Notes: generated by a model not told the origin, from the sequence alone. A stretch of DNA of 11,154 nt from Candidatus Methylomirabilota bacterium (GCA_003105305.1 PQAQ01000122.1:1-11154); one strand, 5' to 3'. Shown: positions 1 to 6,535, numbered from the stretch's first letter. Translations and numbers: made by a program.

Positions 1-179
1 ACCCGATCGCACCGGGGCTCGACGACGGCGCCGGGCGCGATGCGCTTCACCGCCTGGCCGACGTGGAACGGGCCCATATCGACCGGGTCCTCAAGGAGGT
101 CGGCGGGAATAAGACGGAGGCGGCGAAGGTGCTGGGGATCTCGCGGCAGACCTTGCGGACCAAGCTCGCCGGCGGTTAG
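1..179 (+). CDS. C-terminal end of a probable sigma-54 enhancer-binding regulator (partial, Fis-type HTH)
   Basis: Only the last 58 codons are present, read from base 3 to the TAG at 177-179. The tail carries a pattern typical of the Fis-like DNA-binding domain ending NtrC-family activators: a helix with VERAHIDRVL, then GGNKTEAAKVLGIS and RQTLRTKL, where the GGNK..AA..LGI..TL..KL residues form the helix-turn-helix. The AAA+ and any receiver domain lie outside the window. Family knowledge says such proteins bind enhancer sites and drive sigma-54 polymerase. Because it sits beside flagellar genes it could be a FlrA/FleQ-like master regulator or another response regulator; the sequence here cannot decide. 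Its stop lies 5 nt from the stop of the opposing motB, so the two transcripts converge, and I see no obvious hairpin terminator between them. The Fis-domain assignment is strong; the flagellar role is inference. Confidence 0.8.
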   Translation, partial: PIAPGLDDGAGRDALHRLADVERAHIDRVLKEVGGNKTEAAKVLGISRQTLRTKLAGG

Positions 180-184
180 ACCTC

Positions 185-1117
185 CTACCCGTCTCGTGCC
201 GCCTTCCGGCCCGCGAGATCAACCGGCGCGCCGGTCCTGATCCCAGCCGAAGGCGTCGCTTCAGCCGATGTTGCCAGGAATCGCACCAGGATGCTGATCC
301 GACGGTTGGCCGTATCGAGCGGGTTCGTCGGGTTGAACAGGTGTTGGTCCGCATAGCCGATCACCTTGGAGACCTGGTGAGGTCGGAGCTTCGCCTCTTC
401 CATCGCGCGCCTGGCGCTGTTGGCCCGGTCGGTCGAGAGCTCCCAGTTCGAGTAGTCGCGTCTGCCGCCGCCGCCGTACGGGCGGGCGTCGGTATGCCCC
501 TCGACGATCACCTGATTAGGGAGTTTAGAGACCTCGCGCGCGATCGTCGTGAGCAGTTGACGGGTGACCGGCTTCAGTCGCGATGAGCCGAGGTCGAAAA
601 AGCTGTCCCGGCTGCCCTCGATCAGTTGGATGCGAAGCCCCTCGTTGGTGATCTCGATCTGAATCTGCCCTTCAAGCGCCTGCAGCGTCGGCACCTGCCG
701 AATCACCTGCCTGAACTGCTCCGCCGCCTCTTCGAGGTGAGTGCGATCTTGCTCCTTATCGCCGAGCGGCTTATTGGTTTCTTTCGACTCATCACCCGCA
801 GCCGATTGCGGCTGCCCCGGAACGACGACGGGATCGCCCCCCTTCGAGAGCAGCCCAATGCTTCCCTTGGCGTGCAGGCCGCCCGGCGAGCCGCCCTTCG
901 AGAAATTGGAGGGGTCCTTGAAGTAGCCGGCCACCGCCTCTTTGACCGACTTGCTCTGACCGACGATCCAGAGCACGATGAACAGGGCCATCATGGCGGT
1001 GACGAAGTCGGCGTAGGCCACCTTCCAGGCTCCCCCGTGGTGGCCGCCGTGGCCCCTGCTTTTTTTGATGATTTTTCGCGGCCCGTCGGTTTTGTCCTTG
1101 TCTTCCGCGTCGCTCAT
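185..1117 (-). CDS. motB: MotB, peptidoglycan-anchored flagellar stator subunit
   Basis: 310 residues, in the usual MotB range. The N-terminus is short, charged and cytoplasmic, with the His/Gly-rich stretch HGGHHGGAWK found in many MotB proteins. One transmembrane helix follows (about 34-53, AYADFVTAMMALFIVLWIV), in which Asp37 matches the proton-carrying aspartate. Residues 57-135 are the plug/linker, Gly- and Ser-rich in part. The C-terminus (about 150-290) is an OmpA-like peptidoglycan-binding domain with HTDARP at 208-213 and NWELSTDRA at 224-232. With MotA it forms the ion channel that turns the motor. I chose the ATG at 1115-1117 because AAGGAGG lies just upstream, the protein then begins like other MotBs, and the start overlaps the motA stop as ATGA. 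The open frame runs further upstream into motA but that part is out-of-frame shadow. A proton-driven (MotB rather than PomB) assignment is likely but not proven. Confidence 0.96.
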   Translation of the reverse strand: MSDAEDKDKTDGPRKIIKKSRGHGGHHGGAWKVAYADFVTAMMALFIVLWIVGQSKSVKEAVAGYFKDPSNFSKGGSPGGLHAKGSIGLLSKGGDPVVVPGQPQSAAGDESKETNKPLGDKEQDRTHLEEAAEQFRQVIRQVPTLQALEGQIQIEITNEGLRIQLIEGSRDSFFDLGSSRLKPVTRQLLTTIAREVSKLPNQVIVEGHTDARPYGGGGRRDYSNWELSTDRANSARRAMEEAKLRPHQVSKVIGYADQHLFNPTNPLDTANRRISILVRFLATSAEATPSAGIRTGAPVDLAGRKAARDG

Positions 1118-1980
1118 GCGGCCTCCTTGACCGGCGTTCCCTTGCAGGCGGATTCCATCTCCTGATTCGACGGTCGGTCGTAACTGAAGATGACGCGCCG
1201 ACCGAACTCGACGGCAATGATCGGCGGCGCGCCGCGCGCAAACGCCACGAGGCAGGCCTTGATGCAGGCTAGGTATTTTCCCTCGCATTGCGCCTGATAT
1301 TCGAGGCTCTGCGACATCGGCTGGACAACGCCGTACGATGCCAGGATACCGAGGAACGTCCCGACCAGCGCCGTGGCTACCTTGTGCCCGATCTCCTCCG
1401 GCGGTCCATCGATAGCTTGCATTGTAATGACGATGCCGAGAACGGCGGCGACGATACCGAGACCCGGCAGACTGTCGCCCACTTTGGCCATGATGGAGGG
1501 GGTCTGTGCGCCCTCTTCATGATGCGTCTCCAACTCTGTATCCATAATGGCTTCAAGTTCATCGGCGTCGACCGCGCCGTCGACGACCAGGCGTAGCGAG
1601 TCACAGAGAAAGGCCATGGCATGGTGGTTCTTGGCGAACCCCTTGTACTTGGAGAAGATCGGACTCTTCTCGGGACCGGCGAGGTCGGAATCGATAGCAG
1701 TGAATCCCTCACGCTTGGCCTTTGTGAAGAGGTCGTACAGAACCTGAAGCGCCTCCAGATACGCCTCCTTGCCCAGACCCGAACCGAGTGTCCCCATGAT
1801 ATGGCCGATGAGGATTTTTAGGAGCTTCAGTGGGACGGCGATCAGCAGTCCGCCGATGGAGGCGCCGCCGATGATCAGCAGCTCCACAGGCTGAATCAAT
1901 ACCGGAATTGGTCCGCCCTCTATAGCAAAACCGCCGATGACCGTTCCGAACACGACAACAATTCCGATGAGTGCGAACAT
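1114..1980 (-). CDS. motA: MotA, flagellar stator channel and torque subunit
   Basis: 288 residues, typical for MotA. Hydrophobic segments lie at about 2-19 and 32-58, followed by the large cytoplasmic loop and a second pair of helices at about 170-190 and 200-222. The loop region KAKREGFTAIDSDL holds the Arg and Glu/Asp positions that in MotA interact with charged residues of FliG. The third helix carries the conserved proline in DSLPGLGIVAAVLGIV. MotA surrounds MotB in the inner membrane and couples proton flow to rotor torque. The ATG at 1978-1980 is preceded by AGGGAG with 8 nt spacing. The gene overlaps motB by 4 nt, so translation is probably coupled. A sigma-28-like promoter lies about 54-80 nt upstream, and fliG, the rotor partner, is encoded elsewhere in the window. 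Confidence 0.97.
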   Translation of the reverse strand: MFALIGIVVVFGTVIGGFAIEGGPIPVLIQPVELLIIGGASIGGLLIAVPLKLLKILIGHIMGTLGSGLGKEAYLEALQVLYDLFTKAKREGFTAIDSDLAGPEKSPIFSKYKGFAKNHHAMAFLCDSLRLVVDGAVDADELEAIMDTELETHHEEGAQTPSIMAKVGDSLPGLGIVAAVLGIVITMQAIDGPPEEIGHKVATALVGTFLGILASYGVVQPMSQSLEYQAQCEGKYLACIKACLVAFARGAPPIIAVEFGRRVIFSYDRPSNQEMESACKGTPVKEAA

Positions 1981-2033
1981 GCGTCTGTCTCCCTAACTTT
2001 TTGTGAGGGTAGAGGCCCAATGCCCCTAGTGAA

Positions 2034-2060
2034 ATATCGGCAAACCCTCTGCGCAACTTA
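2034..2060 (-). promoter_or_regulatory. Probable sigma-28 (FliA) promoter of motAB
   Basis: On the minus strand the sequence reads TAAGTTGC, 11 nt, then GCCGATAT. The FliA consensus as I know it is TAAAGTTT-N11-GCCGATAA, so the spacing is exact, the -10 element matches 7 of 8 positions and the -35 element keeps TAA and TT-like positions less well. The expected start near 2027 gives a leader of roughly 47 nt before the motA ATG. Late, FliA-dependent expression of motAB is common in flagellar systems. This is read by eye; no transcription data. Confidence 0.75.
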
Positions 2061-2275
2061 ACCGGGGAAACCGTCGGGCCAAAGCGGTAAGCTTCTTTCC
2101 ACCACGATCAAATTTCAGCCTGAGCCGCTCTACCTCCATTTCTTTCCCTACTTTTAAGAAGTTTCCGCTGTTCCCCGCGGCCGCCGGCTAAATCCTGGCC
2201 GTATACCGTTTCTTGACCATACATCAAACCGGACGATTGAGACCAGAATATGACCCGTTCGACGTATAAGACGCT
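2061..2275. other. Non-coding divergent region between motA and cheY promoters
   Basis: About 215 nt between the minus-strand sigma-28-like element and the plus-strand sigma-54 element. I find no convincing gene, no sigma-70 promoter with both boxes well spaced, and no strong terminator hairpin. It is slightly less GC-rich than the genes, with runs such as the pyrimidine-rich stretch around 2130-2155. Being directly upstream of a sigma-54 promoter, it is a natural place for activator (enhancer) binding sites, but I cannot point to a clear dyad. Confidence 0.5.
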
Positions 2276-2290
2276 TGGCACTCGGCTTGC
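2276..2290 (+). promoter_or_regulatory. Sigma-54 (-24/-12) promoter upstream of cheY
   Basis: The sequence is TGGCAC, 5 nt (TCGGC), TTGC, followed by T, and preceded by T to give TTGGCAC. This matches the RpoN consensus TTGGCAC-N5-TTGCW at every defined position, including the invariant GG (2277-2278) and GC (2289-2290). The predicted start is about 12 nt downstream, near 2302, leaving a leader of about 80 nt before cheY. It would drive cheY and, by read-through, the kinase and response regulator genes, so the response regulator may activate its own operon. Confidence 0.88.
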
Positions 2291-2380
2291 TTCACTACAG
2301 GCCGGGTTCTGCAGGCAGGACACGGCTATTACTACCGGACAACGGCAAACAGCCGGACGGAACAGGGAGGATATCAGACA

Positions 2381-2755
2381 ATGCGCGTACTGATCGTGGA
2401 CGACTCGGCGACAATGCGGCGAATCATCCGGAATAACCTCAAGTTCGCCGGATACGACGATGCGGTAGAGGCCGGAAACGGAGTGGAAGGTCTGGCTTGT
2501 CTGGAGGGCGCCGACGCCCCGATCGAGCTGGTGATTACCGACTGGAACATGCCGGAGATGAACGGCATCGACTTCGTGAAGGCCATCCGCTCGAAGGAAC
2601 AGCTCAAGCATTTGCCGGTTCTGATGATTACGACGGTGGCGGAGCGAGAAAATATCATGGTCGCGCTTGCGGCAGGGGTGACCAATTATATCGTCAAACC
2701 GTTCGATGCCGAGACACTCAAAAAGAAGCTCGAACAGGTCCTGACTCCAGCGTGA
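2381..2755 (+). CDS. cheY: CheY, single-domain chemotaxis response regulator
   Basis: 124 residues forming one receiver domain and nothing else. Acidic pocket residues Asp7 and Asp8, phospho-acceptor Asp54 in TDWNMPEMNG, Thr84, Tyr103 and Lys106 in IVKPF are all in place, matching D12/D13, D57, T87, Y106 and K109 of E. coli CheY. Trp55 and Asn56 match the CheY DWNMP motif. The position of E. coli Glu89 is Val86 here. Phosphorylated CheY binds FliM and FliN at the motor switch to change rotation. AGGGAGG at 2364-2370, 10 nt before the ATG, supports the start. It is first in the plus-strand unit, behind a sigma-54 promoter, with no other che gene in view, so its kinase CheA must be elsewhere. 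A dedicated non-chemotaxis role is possible but the sequence is ordinary CheY. Confidence 0.93.
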   Translation: MRVLIVDDSATMRRIIRNNLKFAGYDDAVEAGNGVEGLACLEGADAPIELVITDWNMPEMNGIDFVKAIRSKEQLKHLPVLMITTVAERENIMVALAAGVTNYIVKPFDAETLKKKLEQVLTPA

Positions 2756-2793
2756 GGGCCGATCTCGTTCCATCGCCGCGTGAGGAGGCATGT

Positions 2794-4143
2794 ATGGCTA
2801 ACGTTTCGGTCGACTCCGATTGTGCCGGCGACTCTGTATCACGCCTGATCCATGGGGCTTTCGAGGGATTTACGGTGGCCGCGGAGCGGCTGGAGCAGGC
2901 CTACGCCGATTTGAGTGAGCAGGTGACGGCTCTCAACGGTGAACTGTACGATACAAATCTCCGCCTGACCCACAGCCTGCAAGAGAACACCCGTATTCAC
3001 CGTTACCTATCCAATCTTCTCGCCAGCATCGAAAAGGGCATCGCCGTCGTCGATTCCGCGGGCCGGATCACACTGTGGAGCCGCGGCGCGGAACGACTGA
3101 CCGGCTGTACCGCCGCTGAGGCGGTGGGTCGGCAGACCGATCAGCTCTTGGGTGAGGATGCGGCGGACCTCATTCGCCGTCTTGCGGAAGGCGGACCTGA
3201 CGGCGCCAGAGAGGGCCGGATTACGAGGCAGGACGGGCAGAACCTGGAGGCGGAGATCGGCGCGTCGCCCATCTATGATGAAGACGGCCGCATGCTGGAC
3301 ACGCTTCTGATCTTCGACGACATTTCGCGCCGAAAATGGGTTGAGGAGCGGCGACGACGCTCGACCGCGCAGGCCGGATTGGAGCAGATGGCGGTCACGA
3401 TCGCGCACGGGATCAGGAATCCGCTGACGTCGATCGAGCTGCTGGCCACGCTGCTCGCTGAGGAGACGCAGGCGGACCGCGACAGAAGCCGTCTGGCGCA
3501 AGGCATCCAGGCAGGTGTCGCGGCCGTTAATACCGTGCTGACCAACCTCTTGGCCTTCACCAGACCGGTCAAGCCGCGCGTGAGGTCGGTCGATCTGCGC
3601 GAGGTGATTGAGGAGGCGATGGGCACGGCGTGGTACGCGCTGAAAGAGCAGCAGATCGATCCGATCAGATCGTATGATCCGGGCCCGCTCGAGGTCGATG
3701 CCGATCAGGAGTTGGTGAAACAGGTCTTTCTGAACCTTATCCTGAATGCCGTCCAGGCGATGCCGTCGGGAGGTCGGCTCAGGATCAGTGCCGGCGGTTC
3801 CGCGAGCGGTTCTGGCGCATCGAGTACGGGTCCGGAAGCGGCCGATCATCGACAGGCCGGACGGTGTCCGGATTCTGGCGGTCCGGGTGGAGGCGAATAT
3901 ATCGAGGTCAAGGTGTCGGACAGCGGAAGCGGCATTGCCGACGCCGATCTGGACAAGATCTTTCTCCCGTTTTTCACGACGAAGCCGAAGGGAGCGGGGC
4001 TCGGCCTGGCCATTGTCGAGCGGATCCTGGAGCAACACGGGGCTCGAGCCAGCCTGGAAAGCCGCCTCGGCGAGGGGACCACATTCACGATCCTGTTCAG
4101 ACGCCGATGCCCGGATGCGACGTCCTCCAAAGGAGACATCTGA
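2794..4143 (+). CDS. Soluble PAS sensor histidine kinase, FlrB/FleS-like
   Basis: 449 residues with no transmembrane segment, so cytoplasmic. Residues about 25-65 look like a coiled coil (AAERLEQAYADLSEQVTALN), a start typical of FleS/FlrB kinases. A PAS domain follows at about 70-180. The H-box is AHGIRNPLTS with His205 as phospho-acceptor. The ATPase domain shows the N-box (LNLILNAVQAMP, Asn314 and Asn318), G1 (SDSGSG, 375-380), the F-box (FLPFFTTK) and G2 (KGAGLGLAI). Between N-box and G1 lies an unusual Gly/Ser/Pro-rich insert at about 333-367. The ATG at 2794 follows GAGGAGG with 5 nt spacing; the frame opens further upstream only inside cheY. It ends 1 nt before the response regulator start, so the two are a cognate pair. 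By family and context it would control sigma-54 flagellar genes; its signal is unknown. Confidence 0.88.
   Translation: MANVSVDSDCAGDSVSRLIHGAFEGFTVAAERLEQAYADLSEQVTALNGELYDTNLRLTHSLQENTRIHRYLSNLLASIEKGIAVVDSAGRITLWSRGAERLTGCTAAEAVGRQTDQLLGEDAADLIRRLAEGGPDGAREGRITRQDGQNLEAEIGASPIYDEDGRMLDTLLIFDDISRRKWVEERRRRSTAQAGLEQMAVTIAHGIRNPLTSIELLATLLAEETQADRDRSRLAQGIQAGVAAVNTVLTNLLAFTRPVKPRVRSVDLREVIEEAMGTAWYALKEQQIDPIRSYDPGPLEVDADQELVKQVFLNLILNAVQAMPSGGRLRISAGGSASGSGASSTGPEAADHRQAGRCPDSGGPGGGEYIEVKVSDSGSGIADADLDKIFLPFFTTKPKGAGLGLAIVERILEQHGARASLESRLGEGTTFTILFRRRCPDATSSKGDI
3790..3894 (+). other. Low-complexity Gly/Ser/Pro-rich insert in the kinase ATPase domain
   Basis: About 35 codons (residues 333-367 of the kinase) rich in Gly, Ser and Pro between the N-box and the G1 box. 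Many related kinases have only a short beta-hairpin of some 10 residues here. At the DNA level the stretch holds several CCGG-containing and TTCTGGCG words. It could be a flexible loop, a local expansion, or a pair of compensating sequencing or natural frameshifts. Confidence 0.6.
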
Positions 4144-4144
4144 C

Positions 4145-5530
4145 ATGAAGCCTCGTATCCTGGTCGTAGACGATGAGCCGTTGATACGAACTGCCCTGTC
4201 GGAGACGATCCGGCGAAAAGGGTTTGAAAGCGTCATGGCCTGCGATGGGGAGGATGCGCTGCTTCAGTTCAGACGGTCTCCCACACCGCTGGTCTTCGCC
4301 GATATCAGGATGCCCAGGATGGACGGGCTGGAGCTGCTGAAGCGGATCAAGGGGGCCGAGAGCGCGCCGCGGGTCGTCCTGATCACGGCGTACGGCTCGG
4401 TAGAGACGGCGGTCCAGGCGATGAAGGAAGGCGCCTACGATTTCCTTATGAAACCGTTTTCGACGAAGCGGGTTGAAGAGATCCTGGAGCGGGCGATGGG
4501 CGCGGAGGGGGCTTACGCTGCCGATAGCGCCGCCGCCGCCATTGTCAGCCGTGACCCGAAGATCCTGGCCCTGCTGAGCACCGTCAAGCGGGTCGCGGAC
4601 GACGCGGCATCAATTCTCATACAGGGCGAGAGTGGGACGGGTAAGGAGCTGTTCGCGCGGCAGGCACACCTCTCAGGTAGGCGGCGCCAGGGACCGTTTG
4701 TCGCGGTCAACTGCGCGGCGATCCCGGAATCGTTATTGGAGAGCGAGCTGTTCGGCCACGAGCGGGGCGCCTTCACGGGGGCGATGACCCGTCGCGTCGG
4801 AAAGTTCGAGGCGGCCGACGGCGGCACCCTGCTGCTGGATGAGATCAGCGAAATGTCCGCGCCGCTGCAGGCCAAGCTGCTCAGGGCGCTGCAGGAACGG
4901 GCGATTGATCGGGTTGGCGGGTCGCGCCCGGTCGAGGTCGATATCCGCGTGGTCGCCACCACCAATCGGGATCTCAAGGACGAGATTCGCCATGGACGCT
5001 TCCGCCCGGATCTCTACTATCGCCTGGCGGTGGTGCCGATCTCCCTGCCGCCGCTTCGCGAGCGAAAAGGCGACATCGCACTGCTGGCGCGACATTTCGT
5101 GAAACGTTATGCCGGCGGGGCGGACAATCCGGTCCGAGAGATTTCACCGGCTGCGATCGCGCGATTAGAGGGATGGTCGTGGCCCGGTAACGTGCGCGAA
5201 TTGGAAAGCTGCGTTCATCGGTCGGTCCTGCTGTGCAATCGGGCCTGTCTTGAGCCGTCCGATCTCATCCTTGAGACCATGATTGAGCCGGCGACCGGCG
5301 AGCAGATTCAGGAAACGACGGGCGGCTCGTTTCGTGCCATGGAAAAGCAACTGATCCTGGAGACGCTGGCGAGCGTCGGAGGCAATCGAATGAAGGCGGC
5401 GGAGATTCTCGGTGTGAGCGTCCGGACAATTCGAAACAAATTGAGGGATTATCGGGAGGCGGGGAAAATTTTGCCCATTACGGGTCGGGAACTTGCCGCC
5501 CCTGTGACGTCGATCCGGAAAAGTTCATGA
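4145..5530 (+). CDS. Sigma-54-dependent response regulator, FlrC/FleR-like
   Basis: 461 residues in the standard NtrC-type order. The receiver domain (1-120) has Asp9/Asp10, phospho-acceptor Asp53 in FADIRMP, Thr81 and Lys103. The AAA+ domain (about 130-365) has Walker A GESGTGKE (161-168), the sigma-54-contacting GAFTGA loop (208-213) and Walker B LLLDE ending at Glu233, then an arginine-finger region FRPDLYYRL. A Fis-type helix-turn-helix lies at about 405-433 (GGNRMKAAEILGVS), followed by a 27-residue tail. An intact GAFTGA means it should activate sigma-54 polymerase directly. The ATG at 4145 is preceded by AAAGGAG inside the kinase gene and sits 1 nt after the kinase stop. The two sigma-54 promoters flanking the cheY-kinase-regulator unit are its obvious candidate targets. 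Flagellar specificity is inferred from context; the protein alone resembles AtoC/ZraR-type regulators as well. Confidence 0.9.
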   Translation: MKPRILVVDDEPLIRTALSETIRRKGFESVMACDGEDALLQFRRSPTPLVFADIRMPRMDGLELLKRIKGAESAPRVVLITAYGSVETAVQAMKEGAYDFLMKPFSTKRVEEILERAMGAEGAYAADSAAAAIVSRDPKILALLSTVKRVADDAASILIQGESGTGKELFARQAHLSGRRRQGPFVAVNCAAIPESLLESELFGHERGAFTGAMTRRVGKFEAADGGTLLLDEISEMSAPLQAKLLRALQERAIDRVGGSRPVEVDIRVVATTNRDLKDEIRHGRFRPDLYYRLAVVPISLPPLRERKGDIALLARHFVKRYAGGADNPVREISPAAIARLEGWSWPGNVRELESCVHRSVLLCNRACLEPSDLILETMIEPATGEQIQETTGGSFRAMEKQLILETLASVGGNRMKAAEILGVSVRTIRNKLRDYREAGKILPITGRELAAPVTSIRKSS

Positions 5531-5548
5531 GATTGCGGGCTTTTATGG

Positions 5549-5563
5549 TGGCACACGCTTTGC
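5549..5563 (+). promoter_or_regulatory. Sigma-54 (-24/-12) promoter of the flgB operon
   Basis: TGGCAC, 5 nt (ACGCT), TTGC, then T. All defined positions of the RpoN consensus are met, with GG at 5550-5551 and GC at 5562-5563. It starts 18 nt after the response regulator stop, and the predicted transcript would begin near 5575, giving a leader of about 119 nt before flgB. It would drive flgBC-fliEFGHI. Confidence 0.88.
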
Positions 5564-5589
5564 TGGTTGAGAGACGGTAGGTGGAGAGA

Positions 5590-5676
5590 CTGAAAGCTGA
5601 AGCGGGCGGAGGCAACACCCAAAACACTTCGGTCTTATCTCCTGATCGCTGATGGCCGGGCGCTGAACGCTATGGT
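5590..5676. repeat. Degenerate 7-nt tandem repeats in the flgB leader
   Basis: CTGA recurs with 7-nt periodicity: at 5590 and 5597, then at 5642, 5649 and 5663 (14 nt later, with a diverged unit between). The unit is roughly CTGAWMG. The two short blocks are separated by 38 nt of unrelated sequence. They lie within the predicted 5' leader downstream of the sigma-54 promoter. A function is unknown; they may be remnants of a dispersed intergenic repeat. Confidence 0.5.
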
Positions 5677-5693
5677 GTGAGGAAGGGCTGCCG

Positions 5694-6056
5694 ATGACAC
5701 TCCTGTTTGATGAGACCGCAAGTTTATTGACCGACATGATCCGGGCCGCATCACTGCGGCACCAGATCCTCTCGCGGAATATCGCCAACGTTGAGACGCC
5801 TGGCTATCGCCCGTTGGAGGTCCGCTTTGAGGAGGAACTCAGGCTGGCATCGGAGGCGGGCGAGCCCTCGGCGACGGTTGTCAGGGCCGTCGTGACGGAC
5901 GATCGAATCGGAGGCGCAGGACGGTACGACGGCAACACGATCGATCTCGATCGGCAGATGGCAAAGATGGCAGAGAATGCGTTGTGGCACAATGCCATGA
6001 TTCAGATCCTCAACTCGCGGATCACGACGCTACGAACCGCCATACGGGGCAACTAA
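5694..6056 (+). CDS. flgB: FlgB, proximal flagellar rod protein
   Basis: 120 residues, slightly shorter than the E. coli protein but normal for the family. The N-terminal half has the axial-protein signature: LRHQILSRNIANVETPGYRP at 22-41, the ANxxTPGY-type motif shared by rod, hook and hook-filament junction proteins. The C-terminus ends in an amphipathic helix (ALWHNAMIQILNSRITTLRTAI), which with the N-terminal helix forms the coiled-coil core of the rod. FlgB is exported through the type III apparatus and sits next to FliE at the rod base. AGGAAGG lies before the ATG at 5694. First gene of the basal-body operon, following the sigma-54 promoter at 5549-5563. Confidence 0.96.
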   Translation: MTLLFDETASLLTDMIRAASLRHQILSRNIANVETPGYRPLEVRFEEELRLASEAGEPSATVVRAVVTDDRIGGAGRYDGNTIDLDRQMAKMAENALWHNAMIQILNSRITTLRTAIRGN

Positions 6057-6068
6057 GGAGACAGCGAC

Positions 6069-6500
6069 ATGGGATCAATCTTCGCGTCGATGGAGATCAG
6101 CGCGACGGCGTTGGCGGCTCAACGGACACGGATGAACCTGATCGCCGAGAATCTGGCGAACGCTGAGGTAACGCGCACGCCGTCCGGCGGACCGTACCGT
6201 CGCAAGGGAGTAGTGCTGGGCGCGCGCGAGCCTTCCGCCTTCGAGACGTTGCTGAACTCCGACGCTGCGCCTGGGGGGGTCGACGTGCTGAAGATTGTCG
6301 AAAGCCAGGCGTCCCCAAACCTTGTCTATAACCCGTCGCATCCTGATGCCGATACGAACGGCTATGTCGCGATGCCGAACATCAACCCCGTGATGGAGAT
6401 GGTGGACCTGATGTCCGCGTCCCGCGCCTATGAAGCGAATATTTCGGCGATCCAGATTGCAAAGGGGATGATGGCGAAGACGCTGGAGATTGGGAGATAA
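6069..6500 (+). CDS. flgC: FlgC, proximal flagellar rod protein
   Basis: 143 residues, the usual FlgC length. Residues 1-30 carry the axial-protein motif, here ALAAQRTRMNLIAENLANAE, followed by TRTPSGGPYRRK, which is typical of FlgC. The middle includes NLVYNPSHPDADTNGYVAMP, and the C-terminus has the conserved ending SRAYEANISAIQIAKGMMAKTLEI. FlgC assembles directly after FlgB in the rod. AAGGAG at 6055-6060 overlaps the flgB stop region and serves the ATG at 6069; the gap to flgB is 12 nt, consistent with co-transcription and coupling. Confidence 0.97.
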   Translation: MGSIFASMEISATALAAQRTRMNLIAENLANAEVTRTPSGGPYRRKGVVLGAREPSAFETLLNSDAAPGGVDVLKIVESQASPNLVYNPSHPDADTNGYVAMPNINPVMEMVDLMSASRAYEANISAIQIAKGMMAKTLEIGR

Positions 6501-6535
6501 CGCAGGCTGCGGCCGGCGGTTGAAGGAGTCGTAGA

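Noticed and set aside
180..260. Terminator between the left-edge gene and motB
   Set aside because: No GC stem with a following T-run on either strand that I would trust.
1118..1288. Upstream extension of the motB reading frame to an ATG at 1288
   Set aside because: It lies wholly within motA, the added residues look like frame-shadow, and the ATG at 1117 has a good Shine-Dalgarno and a typical MotB N-terminus.
2213..2270. Possible sigma-70 promoter (TTGACC at 2213, TATAAG near 2265)
   Set aside because: The two boxes are far too widely separated, and neither has a matching partner at 16-18 nt.
2108..2791. Antisense open frame across cheY and its upstream region
   Set aside because: No recognisable domain; overlaps a well-supported cheY and a sigma-54 promoter on the other strand.
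2497..2793. Longer start for the histidine kinase inside cheY
   Set aside because: The added residues are a shadow of cheY; the ATG at 2794 has GAGGAGG and begins like FleS/FlrB kinases.
3746..4144. Reading frame of the response regulator open upstream through the kinase 3' end
   Set aside because: The receiver domain begins normally at MKPRILVVDD; the upstream part is an Arg/Ser-rich shadow caused by high GC. A kinase-regulator fusion is not supported.
3007..4236. Long antisense open frame (409 codons) across the kinase gene
   Set aside because: Arg/Ser-rich, no domain recognisable, entirely antisense to a gene with clear kinase motifs; expected in GC-rich DNA.
5983..5998. TGGCAC in the flgB coding region as a third sigma-54 site
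   Set aside because: The downstream element at the required distance is CATG, not TTGC, and the site is inside a gene.
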